This document shows, piece by piece, positions 25,059 to 34,456 of a stretch of DNA of 64,000 nucleotides. Both the position numbers and the translations under genes were made by a program. The notes beneath the pieces are model-generated. The model saw only the letters and a program-made list of their open reading frames with translations. It searched no databases and was not told where the DNA came from. Source of the stretch: Mucilaginibacter polytrichastri (GTDB taxonomy: Bacteria > Bacteroidota > Bacteroidia > Sphingobacteriales > Sphingobacteriaceae); contig NZ_MPPL01000001.1 in NCBI RefSeq assembly GCF_001911425.1, positions 4,698,404 through 4,762,403 on the forward strand, in the 5' to 3' direction. Position 1 is the first letter of the stretch. Each line of letters starts with the position of its first letter.

Positions 25059-26606
25059 TCAAAAATCACTGGAAAGGATCAAGTTATCCCAATCAAAATA
25101 CCGGTAGGTTATCGGGATCTCGAAGCGGCTCCTTAAATAATCAAGGTAAACAATCGAATCGTCATCGGGCCTTCGGTCACCTACTACAATAATATTTTTC
25201 GCACGCTCCACACCAGGGTAATAAGCATATTCCATGACCTGCCCGATGGCGTTGCGGATGCTTCGCTTTGGGCTGTCGGTTTTGATCTCGAAGTAATCCC
25301 AGGTACCGTCATGCTTAACGGCCTTGATATCTACGCGGCTCTTTTCTATATAAACGTGTTTGTAGTCGTATTTTTCGTCTGTACGTAAATGGGCAACTAT
25401 GGCATTTTGCATACGGTCATGATACGGATCGTATTCCTGATCCATATTGAATGTTCTTTTTCTTTTGTCCGTATTTTTGAATTTGCCTTCATCTTCTTCA
25501 TCCGGCTCGACCGGGTTCATTGCAGGTACCACTTCGCCCCGGTAGCCCAGCAGTTTAAACCGGTCGGTAGTTACGTTATCGTCTTCGTAAGAAAGTTCCT
25601 CGGGTTCTTTATCCTGTATAATATCACTCAGCTTAAACCGCACATTAAAAAACAAATCAGGTTTGTTCCGGTTAAATTCGGCGACATCTGCTTCAACCCG
25701 TTCCAGGGAAGTAGCCATTTCATCCAGCCAGTCATTGTCTTTGTAAATTTTAAAAGTGGCTGTTGAATCCGCCTTCGTTATCCCTTCGCAGTTCCTGATG
25801 CACCCGATGTAAAAATACTGCCGCAGGTCATTTTGGCTATATAGGTGTACATTATAAACTTTCCCTGCATGTTTCTCCGTCTTGGATTGAAAACCCCGAA
25901 TGAATCCGTAGTGATAGCCATTGATCAGCCGTGACCGGTCAAATAACCATTCTTCATATCCAAAGCCATATTTACCTTCATGCGTATTCAGGTCATCGGA
26001 TTTGCCGAGCCAGCCGGACGGATATTGCCAATTATTGGTGTTCCATGAAAGCCGGGTAATTTTATTGGTTTTGGCAAAGACGATTTGTTTATTGCGCAAG
26101 GCAATTACCTTCATCCCATATTTCTGAAATTCTTCCAGTGTAACTTTATGGATTAGCGGTGGTTTTTCACTATCGATCAGCTTGTCAACCTTTGGCTTAA
26201 ATTTCTTGATGTAATAATCAAAATGCTCCAGGTATTGGTCATTGTCCTTGCCGGGAAACATTTTGAACCATTTATACTTAGTACCAGGGCGATCAAGACC
26301 TGGTTCAAGTTTTGCTACTTTCTCTAAAAATGGAACAGTTTCCTCGGCACCCTGCCCAGACAATTCAATGTAGCAGCTCCTGTCGGGCAGCACCACAAAC
26401 CCGATGCAGTTTACCCGCTCTTTCCAATCAACTCCGCTCCACAGGCTTACATAAACGTAATCTTCATTACCTAAAAACCAGTAACCCTTATCCATCCGTC
26501 CGTCATTGTTGATCTTACGGGGCATGAAAAGCAAATTGGGATCTACCTTACGGAGCTTAACTAAATGGTCAAGGATCTTTTCGTGAATTTTGGCAATGGA
26601 TGGCAT
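25059..26606 (-). CDS. Protein with C-terminal PD-(D/E)xK-like nuclease domain
   Basis: 515 aa. The C-terminal 110 residues hold SRVDIKAV, followed after a turn by WDYFEIKTD, then a helix with AIGQVMEYAYYPG, a close fit to the PD-(D/E)xK nuclease core (Asp, then Glu-x-Lys, then the Q/E-x3-Y helix). The N-terminal part up to about residue 150 and a central GYGFGYEEWLFD...YHYGFIRGF segment are conserved-looking but unassigned, perhaps ligand or modified-base recognition. It is last in a minus-strand array, 30 bases after the RES gene. It is probably a DNA-cutting effector or a type IV restriction-like enzyme, an inference from the domain. Confidence 0.6.
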   Translation of the reverse strand: MPSIAKIHEKILDHLVKLRKVDPNLLFMPRKINNDGRMDKGYWFLGNEDYVYVSLWSGVDWKERVNCIGFVVLPDRSCYIELSGQGAEETVPFLEKVAKLEPGLDRPGTKYKWFKMFPGKDNDQYLEHFDYYIKKFKPKVDKLIDSEKPPLIHKVTLEEFQKYGMKVIALRNKQIVFAKTNKITRLSWNTNNWQYPSGWLGKSDDLNTHEGKYGFGYEEWLFDRSRLINGYHYGFIRGFQSKTEKHAGKVYNVHLYSQNDLRQYFYIGCIRNCEGITKADSTATFKIYKDNDWLDEMATSLERVEADVAEFNRNKPDLFFNVRFKLSDIIQDKEPEELSYEDDNVTTDRFKLLGYRGEVVPAMNPVEPDEEDEGKFKNTDKRKRTFNMDQEYDPYHDRMQNAIVAHLRTDEKYDYKHVYIEKSRVDIKAVKHDGTWDYFEIKTDSPKRSIRNAIGQVMEYAYYPGVERAKNIIVVGDRRPDDDSIVYLDYLRSRFEIPITYRYFDWDNLILSSDF

Positions 26607-26636
26607 GAGGTGATAGGTTTAGAATAATTAAATCGG

Positions 26637-28073
26637 TTATTCGTCGAGTAAAGGGCCGCGCATAAAACTAAAACGAAATACTTTATGTGGTTCAGTACTG
26701 ATTTTTACGGCCTTTACAATATGGATCGTCACGGATTCCAAATCAATTTTGAGGGTAAACGGGCGTGAATCATATCCAGGATTTAGGAAATCATAAAGAT
26801 CTTCTTCCGGTTCTGCCGGTTCCTCATCTTCCGGCAATACTTCCGTTACTCGAAATGAAATGTATTCGTTTTCACCATCGTATTCGGAAAACTCCACTTC
26901 TGTTTCAGCCCCTTCAGGTACTTTTATTTCTTCTACCCTGGAGGCTTTATTAAACAGCACAACATTAGGTCGGTTACCCTCGACCTGCGCCGATTTGAAA
27001 ATAATGCCATCAAATTTAAAACGGGGATCTGTAGCAAGGAAATCCGCAATTGCTTGTGTCGGCAGGTATTCAAATAACTCATCATCCGGCATGACGGGTT
27101 GCGTCACCCGTTCAGCAAGGTTACTTAAAAAAATGAACCGCGATAACTCCCTTGGGTAAACTGCATCAAAAATGCTCCCTTTAAGGGCTACGTCCAATAG
27201 CGCCGTCAGGTCAAGCACTTTTAAATTCCTGAGCAACGTAAAACTGGCGACAGCTACCTGTGAACCGACCGGGGGCCGGACTTCCGCCAGCGCAGTTTCC
27301 TCGTCCACTGCACCGTAGAAAACAGAAATACCACGTGCATTCATTCTGCCATCATTAGCCAGTAAGGAGGGTGGTGAACCGAGCTGCATTTCCGGCCTTA
27401 CTAAAGCTTCTCTTAATTTTTCATTAGATTGAAATATACGGGCGCGAAATAGAGTAGGTATCGCCGTTCCGGGGCCGATTGTTGTCACAATCGGCCGCTT
27501 ATCAAAGGCAACCATTTCTTCAAGGCCCGAAAACACATCGGCCAAATGCCTGGCGCCGGCTTGGTTAAAATACCGGCTTTCTGTTTTTAAGCTGGCTACG
27601 AAGTCGTCCCATTCTTTTTGCCAGCTATCATCATTGTAATCAATCCGTTGGTAGTAGCTACCACTTTGGTAGCCGCTCTCCATCTGCATCTCTGCAGCTT
27701 CCCTGTCGGCGTGCTCATCTTCCAGATACTGTTGAATATCATAGGCAACGTCATTTTCTGACATTAATGCTTCTGCAATCACATACTCCACCGGATCGCC
27801 GTGGCGCTCCCAATTAAATGTCGATTCGGAATCGTTGTGCAGGACTTCCTCAAACCTGTCCATTTCATCTGCAGTACGTTTGTAAAATAATTCAAAAGCC
27901 TCGTGAACACGGTGAGCCACATGGCTGATCGGATATCCTTTTCGGGAAGTTTTACAATAGGCACATTTCTTCATTTTTCCAATGCGCGACATTTCCTCGC
28001 TTAGAAATTCATCGCCAATGCACTTGAAGCAAACGTGTTTTAGTCCTATCGTATCGTCGTATGGAAAGCTCAA
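26637..28073 (-). CDS. RES-domain protein with zinc-finger/HEPN-RES N-terminus
   Basis: 478 aa, TTG start at 28073. The N-terminus has a four-Cys zinc site (Cys15, Cys18, Cys37, Cys40) followed by a helical region, as in HEPN/RES N-terminal domains. From about 195 to 370 comes a RES domain: LFRARIF with the conserved Arg, then RMNARGISVFYGA and ETALAEVRPPVG with the conserved Glu. RES proteins of toxin-antitoxin modules consume NAD+, so an abortive-infection-type effector is plausible. The C-terminal about 100 residues are acidic and unassigned. No antitoxin (Xre-like) is adjacent. The protease-NTPase gene lies 77 bases upstream and the nuclease-like gene 30 bases downstream. Confidence 0.75.
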   Translation of the reverse strand: MSFPYDDTIGLKHVCFKCIGDEFLSEEMSRIGKMKKCAYCKTSRKGYPISHVAHRVHEAFELFYKRTADEMDRFEEVLHNDSESTFNWERHGDPVEYVIAEALMSENDVAYDIQQYLEDEHADREAAEMQMESGYQSGSYYQRIDYNDDSWQKEWDDFVASLKTESRYFNQAGARHLADVFSGLEEMVAFDKRPIVTTIGPGTAIPTLFRARIFQSNEKLREALVRPEMQLGSPPSLLANDGRMNARGISVFYGAVDEETALAEVRPPVGSQVAVASFTLLRNLKVLDLTALLDVALKGSIFDAVYPRELSRFIFLSNLAERVTQPVMPDDELFEYLPTQAIADFLATDPRFKFDGIIFKSAQVEGNRPNVVLFNKASRVEEIKVPEGAETEVEFSEYDGENEYISFRVTEVLPEDEEPAEPEEDLYDFLNPGYDSRPFTLKIDLESVTIHIVKAVKISTEPHKVFRFSFMRGPLLDE

Positions 28074-28150
28074 TTGTTATAAGGTTAAGTGGATGATAAA
28101 GTTAGTAAAATAACCATCGCTTAATTTTTCATCACATTGCCATTTATAAA

Positions 28151-31100
28151 TTATCTGTATTGCAATAACTCCTCTTTAATCATATAGGCTTTAGTAGATT
28201 CCCTTTTGATAAGCAGGTCAAGAATAAATAAGAAATCTTCAAGGTTTTTTTTGCTCGATTTGATTTGCTTGCCAAAATTATAAAAGGCCCGCTCTATGAA
28301 CTTTTCCAATAATTTAGTTTTTGCAATGGGTGCCTTATCCGACATTAGCATAGAGGCAGTCCACGCAATCGAATCCGGCATGAAATTTTTCATGCCTACG
28401 CCCGATATAAATTTGAATGAGGAATTAATATCATTAAATCCATATAGCGTTATAAATTCACCGTAAAAACCTTTTTTGCCGTTAAGTACGTGCCATTCTG
28501 AACTTGCTTCGGTCCAGTCAATATCAAGCAAAAACAGGCGTAATAAGAACGGCTTTAGGGTTGAAATAATGAAGTCTCGCATTTCTGACCATAGAATCCA
28601 AAAACGTTCTATGGGTTGGTCGTCGTTATACCAATTGTTAATAGAGGAAATGTGCTGCTGAATTAATTCGCGAACGTAATTGTTTTTCGCTTTAATGTTT
28701 AAAGTATCGTCTTCAATTAGGGTTTCGTTTAGAAGTTCCTTGAATAATGCTTTTGCAGTAATATCAGGTTGACTTAGGATAAACCTTGCATAAAATTGTT
28801 TAAACGCACTTCTGCTCTCTGAAAAATCATCCTTCTCCCTCAATTTAAGGTCGGCAATAAAATCAAGATGCATCTTCTTTGTGTTGCTGATAAACTTGTG
28901 CACTTCAGGCAAAGAATTGTTAGGCGAAATCATTTGCAATGACCAATCAAATTGCCAATGCGTACTAATTTCAAGTGTGAAAATATCCGGGATAATATGC
29001 TTGTTTTTTTGTTTGGCCACGGTTAAAATAAGTTCTTCTTTCCAACTTTCATTGTCAATTGGTTTAACTTCTGGTATAAAGTGACTGTCAAGATCCCATT
29101 CTTCATCGAGATAGCCAAAAGCTCTTTTAGAATTATTTGCCCTTTCTAATTCAATGTACTCCAGCAGACCATACCAACAGCTTAATGCAAAAGATGGAGC
29201 TATCTTCCATAAATTAATTGATATTCCCAGAAGGAAATGAGCTTTCGCTGTTCCATCAAATCGGGCAATAAGTAACTTAAAAATTAAAGCTTTTATCTCG
29301 ATCTCCTCTTTTTTTGTCATTTGTTTTTTCAGAAGAAATGGGACAGCATATAACACCGGGTTTTGATCATATATATTTAAATCGATATCCATGAAATCAC
29401 GTTTGATCAACGTCTTTTCTGCACCGGCTTTAACATGAACAAAACACCATTCTTTTTCTTCCTGTGATAGGGTATCATAGAACGTTTTCAGACCAATTGC
29501 TGCAAATACGCCTGGCGAACTCATAAAGGAGTTGCCGTTTTTAGGTAATTGTAAAAAGTCGAATCCCAACTTCCAATTCTCATAGGTATGCGTTTCTTTC
29601 AAGGGGCCATTATAAACTTCCGAAGCCCAAACACCGCCAAATATTGGAAACAGCCCCACACTATTCTTATAATCTTCTACCATTTCACTTACACCCTCGT
29701 CGTATTCCGGAGTATAGGCTACATAATTTTCATAACCAGGAAGGGCGACGGGTTTAAAGGAATATTTCCGACTGTCCATGTCATACAGTGCCTTTCGCCA
29801 TATAACATCATCTGGTCTGGCCACCTCCCACATTTTATCAATCTCTGCAAACAAAAGCTGGTTATAGGTCTGAATGTAAAACATATAATCAGCAACAAAT
29901 TGGATCATTCCCCTGTAAAATGAAGTACGATGCTTCCGTTTTGAAGCAACTTTTCTTTCTTCGACTAAAAACTTATCATCATTGTAATAATCAAGATTTA
30001 AGAGATCGGAGTTGTGGCGCGTCGAATCCCATTCAAAAAATTCCCGAACGCCGAATAGTTTTACCGAGGCTTCATCAAGTAAATTCGGATAGGCTTGAAT
30101 AATGCTTGAAACAACCCCTAAAACTGCAACATTATTAGACTGGGAAATTAATTCAGCTATAATTTTTCTGCACTGAACATAGCTATTCACTCCTTTAGCA
30201 GCAAGGTCAAACAGTCCATTTTCAAGAGCCATTAACAAAGATTGAATAACCCTATTATCCCCATATCTTCCAGCGTACATTGACCAGTACCGAAAACTTC
30301 CGAAATAGACTTTTTCTTCCTGATCGATAGTAGCAGTTATCAGCTGGCGATCTTCATCTGTACGAAATCTACCTTCCTGATTTTTTGCAAAAGCTTTATT
30401 CAAAAAAGGTATTAAAAACTTAATAGCCTTATCAGGATGATGCAGAAACATCCAGTAGAAAAATGTCTGATAGCCGCTGGCCATACCGTAATGATATTCT
30501 ATATTTTCATCAAGTCCGTAATAATCGGGGCCTTTCTCAGGTTTTATCATAGACATAAGGCTGCCTGGCCGGTGGACTTTCTCCTTTTCCCGCCATTCTT
30601 CCTGGGCTATTTCTAATACGGTATCTGGAAAAAACCGACAGATTTGGTCACTTACAACGCCATCAATAAGGTAGTAACGAATGTCGCGCAGTAACGATTG
30701 GTTTACCCAAAAACCAGTTTCTGTTTTGGGCAGCGCTAAGGCTGCTTCTACGATTTCACGAGTCGCATCTAAATTATCCTTAGTCAAACTAAATAATAAC
30801 CGGATGATCTTAAATTCTAAAGATTCACTTGCGTGGTTACGTCTTGGGTGATCCAGCAACTCGTAGTATTTTTCCAGAAATACTTTCAATAATGACGAAG
30901 CACTCCCGGCCGAACGTGGAAGTTTATTGGGGGCAAAAGCAGGGAGTTGTTTCCCCCACGATTGAATAACAAACACTGCCTTCATCATCAACGCAGGATC
31001 GTCTTTGATTTCTGTAACATGGGACGCCAAAAAAACTATCATTGTATCCCAACCCGAACCTACCGGAAAATTGTCATCAAAATTTGAATTGGCATTATTT

Positions 31101-33067
31101 AACGTCTTACACGCGGCCTGAAGAAGATTTATATAATGTTGTACCAGGTCGCCTTCGTTTGCCAATAATTGAGTTTCGACTTGTTGAAACAGGGCTCCAG
31201 CATAACTTGACCTAAGGATTGAAATAATTAGTTCATCCTTCCAGGCGGTAGGAGCATTAGGATCGGACAGCAGCGTATTGGTAAACTCATTTGCATCATC
31301 GCTTTCATATTTATACAGCTCCTCTAACCATAACCGGAAGGCCCTACGTATGGCCGGACTATTGCCAAGCGACTCAATAAATTTAATTGGCGACTCCGAC
31401 TTTTGCCGAAGTAATTTTATTACTCTGATTAAGGCCCAGTCTTCCAAAATATCATGAGAGGGTGCAAATCTATTTGCAAGTTCTCCTGCCTCGACTTGAA
31501 GGATATTGTCCTTAACAAGCGCCTCAACGAGATCAGCGGGTTGTGATGTATCTGTAAATAATGTTAGTTCTAAAGCCCGCTTAAGCGATATTGATTGAAA
31601 TACAAGTCCCCGTCGCACATCCCCGGCCTCAATAATATATTGCCACATTAACTTCTTAAAAGTTATTTCGTCAATATCTTCTACATTGTTTAGTTGAGGA
31701 AAGATGCGAACTGCTTTATCTAAGTAATAGGGCGTTCTTAATAACCTGGTTAATTTATGATTTGAAAACAAGGGCGTCATTTCAGGAAGTCGCTCCTTAA
31801 TGATATTAAACTCATCTTCGGTAAATTCATTTACTCTGGTGTAAATATCAGCCCTCGGTAATTCATAGTGATAGGTGACCTTGAATTTTTGTAATAAATA
31901 TTCCCTGATTGTCACTACGATCTGTATTTGCGGATTGTTCTTTTGTAAAAAAAGAAGATCCATAAATGCATCATCGGCACCCAATTCAACCAACTTCTCA
32001 AAACTCTCGATCCATATTATTACCTTTTTACCAGCAAGTTGACTGTTTAAAAGATCATTTAACTGTGATTTATAGCCCGCTTTGAGCAACGTTTCATTGA
32101 AGGTGTTACTTTGTAATAGGTCTGCGGCAAATGCCAAGACCGTTGCTTTGCCATCTTTTTCAAGCTCCGATATTATTGCTTTGGCCGCTGCTGATTTTCC
32201 AACGCCAGGGAATCCATGCAGGACGGCTATTTTATGAATCTGAAGATTTTCTAAAGCTTGTTTGGTATCACGTTTAATAGTTATTTCAGCAACCGTGTCT
32301 TTAGTTTTCCGGTAAAGAGATTCTTTAAATTGGCCAGCAATCTGGTATGATGCGATTACATCCGCATTTTTCTCCGGTTGAACAGTTGGGATAGGCATAT
32401 AACCTGGAGGTATCAATCGGTTAAGTGCAGCTATCTTTGTTCCTATAAAGTGATTCTTTTCTTCATAGGTGTGAATTATGCCGTAAAGAAGCTGTACGTT
32501 ATTAATATTCAAAAAATAGCCGCTACCTGACAAGCCACTAACGTTATCTAACGCCTTTTGTAAATAAGTATCGAGAGGATCAACGGCATCTGCAATAAAA
32601 AGAAGTGGTTTGTCCTTTATATTCTCAATAAAATTAGCTTCAAACGGACGATCTTCGTCGCCCTGGTTAAAATCTGCAAAACCTCGTAAACTACCTTGAT
32701 CGCTTTTTTCGGCAGACTCTATACATTCGTAAAAAAAACTTTTACCTATTAAATTGACAATCTTAGTTTTTGGTAATACCAATAAAGCAATGTCTAACTC
32801 ATTTTCCGGCGAACAAACAACTACGTCAGTATCTGAAAGCTGAAACTCATGGAATTCAAATGTTGCTGCATTAAATAGTTTTTCGAGCTTAATATCACTC
32901 GGCACAAATGTTTTATCAAAATCTTCACCCGCTAAACAATGTTTGGCAGTGAACACATACATATATTCCACTTCGTCTGATGGAAAATACAACAGTGCAG
33001 TACCCGTCACACCATTACATTTTATTTTAACAGTTGCATTTTGGCTTATGTATTCATTCGCTGTCAT
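28151..33067 (-). CDS. Trypsin-like protease fused to a STAND-type NTPase, 1638 aa
   Basis: Residues 1-220 form a trypsin-like serine protease: His43 (TAKHCLAGE), Asp92 (NELDIALLVL) and Ser180 (SGLSGSG). A P-loop NTPase follows with Walker A GFPGVGKS (285-292), Walker B VIIWIESFE (349-357) and a sensor-like VVTIREYLL. About 1200 further residues are helical, consistent with a repeat-type sensor arm, ending in a Lys-rich tail. This order (protease effector, STAND switch, long sensor) is the plan of antiphage STAND proteins. The MBL-fold gene overlaps its start by 14 bases, so the two are coupled. Target recognition and the protease substrate are unknown. Confidence 0.85.
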   Translation of the reverse strand: MTANEYISQNATVKIKCNGVTGTALLYFPSDEVEYMYVFTAKHCLAGEDFDKTFVPSDIKLEKLFNAATFEFHEFQLSDTDVVVCSPENELDIALLVLPKTKIVNLIGKSFFYECIESAEKSDQGSLRGFADFNQGDEDRPFEANFIENIKDKPLLFIADAVDPLDTYLQKALDNVSGLSGSGYFLNINNVQLLYGIIHTYEEKNHFIGTKIAALNRLIPPGYMPIPTVQPEKNADVIASYQIAGQFKESLYRKTKDTVAEITIKRDTKQALENLQIHKIAVLHGFPGVGKSAAAKAIISELEKDGKATVLAFAADLLQSNTFNETLLKAGYKSQLNDLLNSQLAGKKVIIWIESFEKLVELGADDAFMDLLFLQKNNPQIQIVVTIREYLLQKFKVTYHYELPRADIYTRVNEFTEDEFNIIKERLPEMTPLFSNHKLTRLLRTPYYLDKAVRIFPQLNNVEDIDEITFKKLMWQYIIEAGDVRRGLVFQSISLKRALELTLFTDTSQPADLVEALVKDNILQVEAGELANRFAPSHDILEDWALIRVIKLLRQKSESPIKFIESLGNSPAIRRAFRLWLEELYKYESDDANEFTNTLLSDPNAPTAWKDELIISILRSSYAGALFQQVETQLLANEGDLVQHYINLLQAACKTLNNANSNFDDNFPVGSGWDTMIVFLASHVTEIKDDPALMMKAVFVIQSWGKQLPAFAPNKLPRSAGSASSLLKVFLEKYYELLDHPRRNHASESLEFKIIRLLFSLTKDNLDATREIVEAALALPKTETGFWVNQSLLRDIRYYLIDGVVSDQICRFFPDTVLEIAQEEWREKEKVHRPGSLMSMIKPEKGPDYYGLDENIEYHYGMASGYQTFFYWMFLHHPDKAIKFLIPFLNKAFAKNQEGRFRTDEDRQLITATIDQEEKVYFGSFRYWSMYAGRYGDNRVIQSLLMALENGLFDLAAKGVNSYVQCRKIIAELISQSNNVAVLGVVSSIIQAYPNLLDEASVKLFGVREFFEWDSTRHNSDLLNLDYYNDDKFLVEERKVASKRKHRTSFYRGMIQFVADYMFYIQTYNQLLFAEIDKMWEVARPDDVIWRKALYDMDSRKYSFKPVALPGYENYVAYTPEYDEGVSEMVEDYKNSVGLFPIFGGVWASEVYNGPLKETHTYENWKLGFDFLQLPKNGNSFMSSPGVFAAIGLKTFYDTLSQEEKEWCFVHVKAGAEKTLIKRDFMDIDLNIYDQNPVLYAVPFLLKKQMTKKEEIEIKALIFKLLIARFDGTAKAHFLLGISINLWKIAPSFALSCWYGLLEYIELERANNSKRAFGYLDEEWDLDSHFIPEVKPIDNESWKEELILTVAKQKNKHIIPDIFTLEISTHWQFDWSLQMISPNNSLPEVHKFISNTKKMHLDFIADLKLREKDDFSESRSAFKQFYARFILSQPDITAKALFKELLNETLIEDDTLNIKAKNNYVRELIQQHISSINNWYNDDQPIERFWILWSEMRDFIISTLKPFLLRLFLLDIDWTEASSEWHVLNGKKGFYGEFITLYGFNDINSSFKFISGVGMKNFMPDSIAWTASMLMSDKAPIAKTKLLEKFIERAFYNFGKQIKSSKKNLEDFLFILDLLIKRESTKAYMIKEELLQYR

Positions 33068-34118
33068 CTTTCTTAATTGGTAAAAAGGTTAAGGTATATC
33101 GATTAGAATCATTTGCAATGTATAAACAACTGAAATTATATTTAGCATAAGGGTCATCATCCACTGCGAAAAGGTTTTTTATTTCATCTGTTTTGCTGCT
33201 GAAGATAAAGTTAAGATGCTTTTGCCGGGTTTTGCCGGTAAGAATCCGTGCCAAACATTCTTTATCGGGATGCTTATTGCTTACGCCATTTGCTGTAAAC
33301 AAAAAATTAGCTGTATTAATCATTTCAAGCAATTCAGGGCTGGTATTGGCTTTGCTGCCGTGATGAGAAATTTTTGCAAATTCGATATTTAACGGATTTT
33401 CTTTAGAATAACCCAAAGCCATTAAAGAAGTTACTATATCAGATGGATGGCTATCAGCAAGGAATAAAGCTTTCAATCCTTGATATTCAAGCAAGAAAGC
33501 TATTGAACTTGCATTAACTGGATCACCATCCTCAGAAAACGCTTTTCCATCAAAATCTTCTATTTTTTTATTGTGGTCGCTTTCGCTTCTGCCGACTTTC
33601 CCGTTTAATTCTTCTTTACTCCAAATGCCTTCAACATTGGAAAGTTTCTCAGGTGTTGGCGATAGGATAGTCAATTTAAGACCTGATAAATTTACTTCAC
33701 CGCTCGCAGTAGTTATTTTTTCATTTGGCAAATTCCCTAACCCGGCCAAATAATCCCGAAGATCTATTCCTTGTTGTACACCAATTTTGCCGTTAGTTTT
33801 TGGAACAGGAACACCTGTATAATTGAACCAATAGCTTTTCATGAGTGCACTTTTGTCATGAATTTTATTATCTTGTACAAAACTCAGAACAGCGCCTATA
33901 TGATCGAGATCTATGTGGGTGATAGCCCATAGGTCAACGGAAAGTCCACCAGCAATCATATCCTTTAATAGGGGGCCGAAACCCATTTTATAGGCATATC
34001 CATAGCCACCATCTAAGAAAATATGGTGCCTTTTATCATCATCTCCTAAAAAATTAATCCAAATTGCGTCTCCAGCACCTACGTCAAAAAAATTAAAGAT
34101 AAGTCGATATTCATCCAT
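33054..34118 (-). CDS. MBL-fold hydrolase (ComEC-like metallo-beta-lactamase domain)
   Basis: 354 aa, soluble, no signal peptide. The metal-binding motif is THIDLDH (His68, Asp70, Asp72, His73), preceded by the LDGG strand and followed by LFLADSH and a late ISHHGSKANT, which together mark the ComEC/Rec2-like branch of the MBL fold. Members can be nucleases or phosphodiesterases. The gene overlaps the protease-NTPase gene by 14 bases and is first in the minus-strand operon. MBL proteins occur with trypsin-like proteases and STAND NTPases in AVAST-type defence loci, as I recall. Confidence 0.85.
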   Translation of the reverse strand: MDEYRLIFNFFDVGAGDAIWINFLGDDDKRHHIFLDGGYGYAYKMGFGPLLKDMIAGGLSVDLWAITHIDLDHIGAVLSFVQDNKIHDKSALMKSYWFNYTGVPVPKTNGKIGVQQGIDLRDYLAGLGNLPNEKITTASGEVNLSGLKLTILSPTPEKLSNVEGIWSKEELNGKVGRSESDHNKKIEDFDGKAFSEDGDPVNASSIAFLLEYQGLKALFLADSHPSDIVTSLMALGYSKENPLNIEFAKISHHGSKANTSPELLEMINTANFLFTANGVSNKHPDKECLARILTGKTRQKHLNFIFSSKTDEIKNLFAVDDDPYAKYNFSCLYIANDSNRYTLTFLPIKKDDSE

Positions 34119-34456
34119 AAACCTTTTTTAACCAATGCTTTAATTGATCTTAAAAGGATTAATCATTAACTGTGCCCAATTAATTTTATGCCAGAATGTC
34201 TACCAATAGTATTTGAAAGTGAAAATAACCGCTAAAATGTTAATATAAAAATTCTATCGATTCTTTCAATGGAATACTAAAGCCATTTTGGTAATTTAGA
34301 TACGACATTCTTACAAACCCATAATTAACTGTTAGTCTGATCGTGCTGGAACAATCGATCGATAAATCTGTTTTCTCCTATATAGCTCCAAATATCAATT
34401 TGGCACCAAATCCAAACCAGCTATAATTATATCTTTACATCTGTTTTTAGCATCAC
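34119..34456. other. Divergent promoter region of the defence-like operon
   Basis: About 340 AT-rich bases between the divergent MBL-fold gene and the second caspase-like gene. Only a 10-bp palindrome ATCGATCGAT (34354-34363) stands out. Both promoters should lie here. No ORF accepted. Confidence 0.4.
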
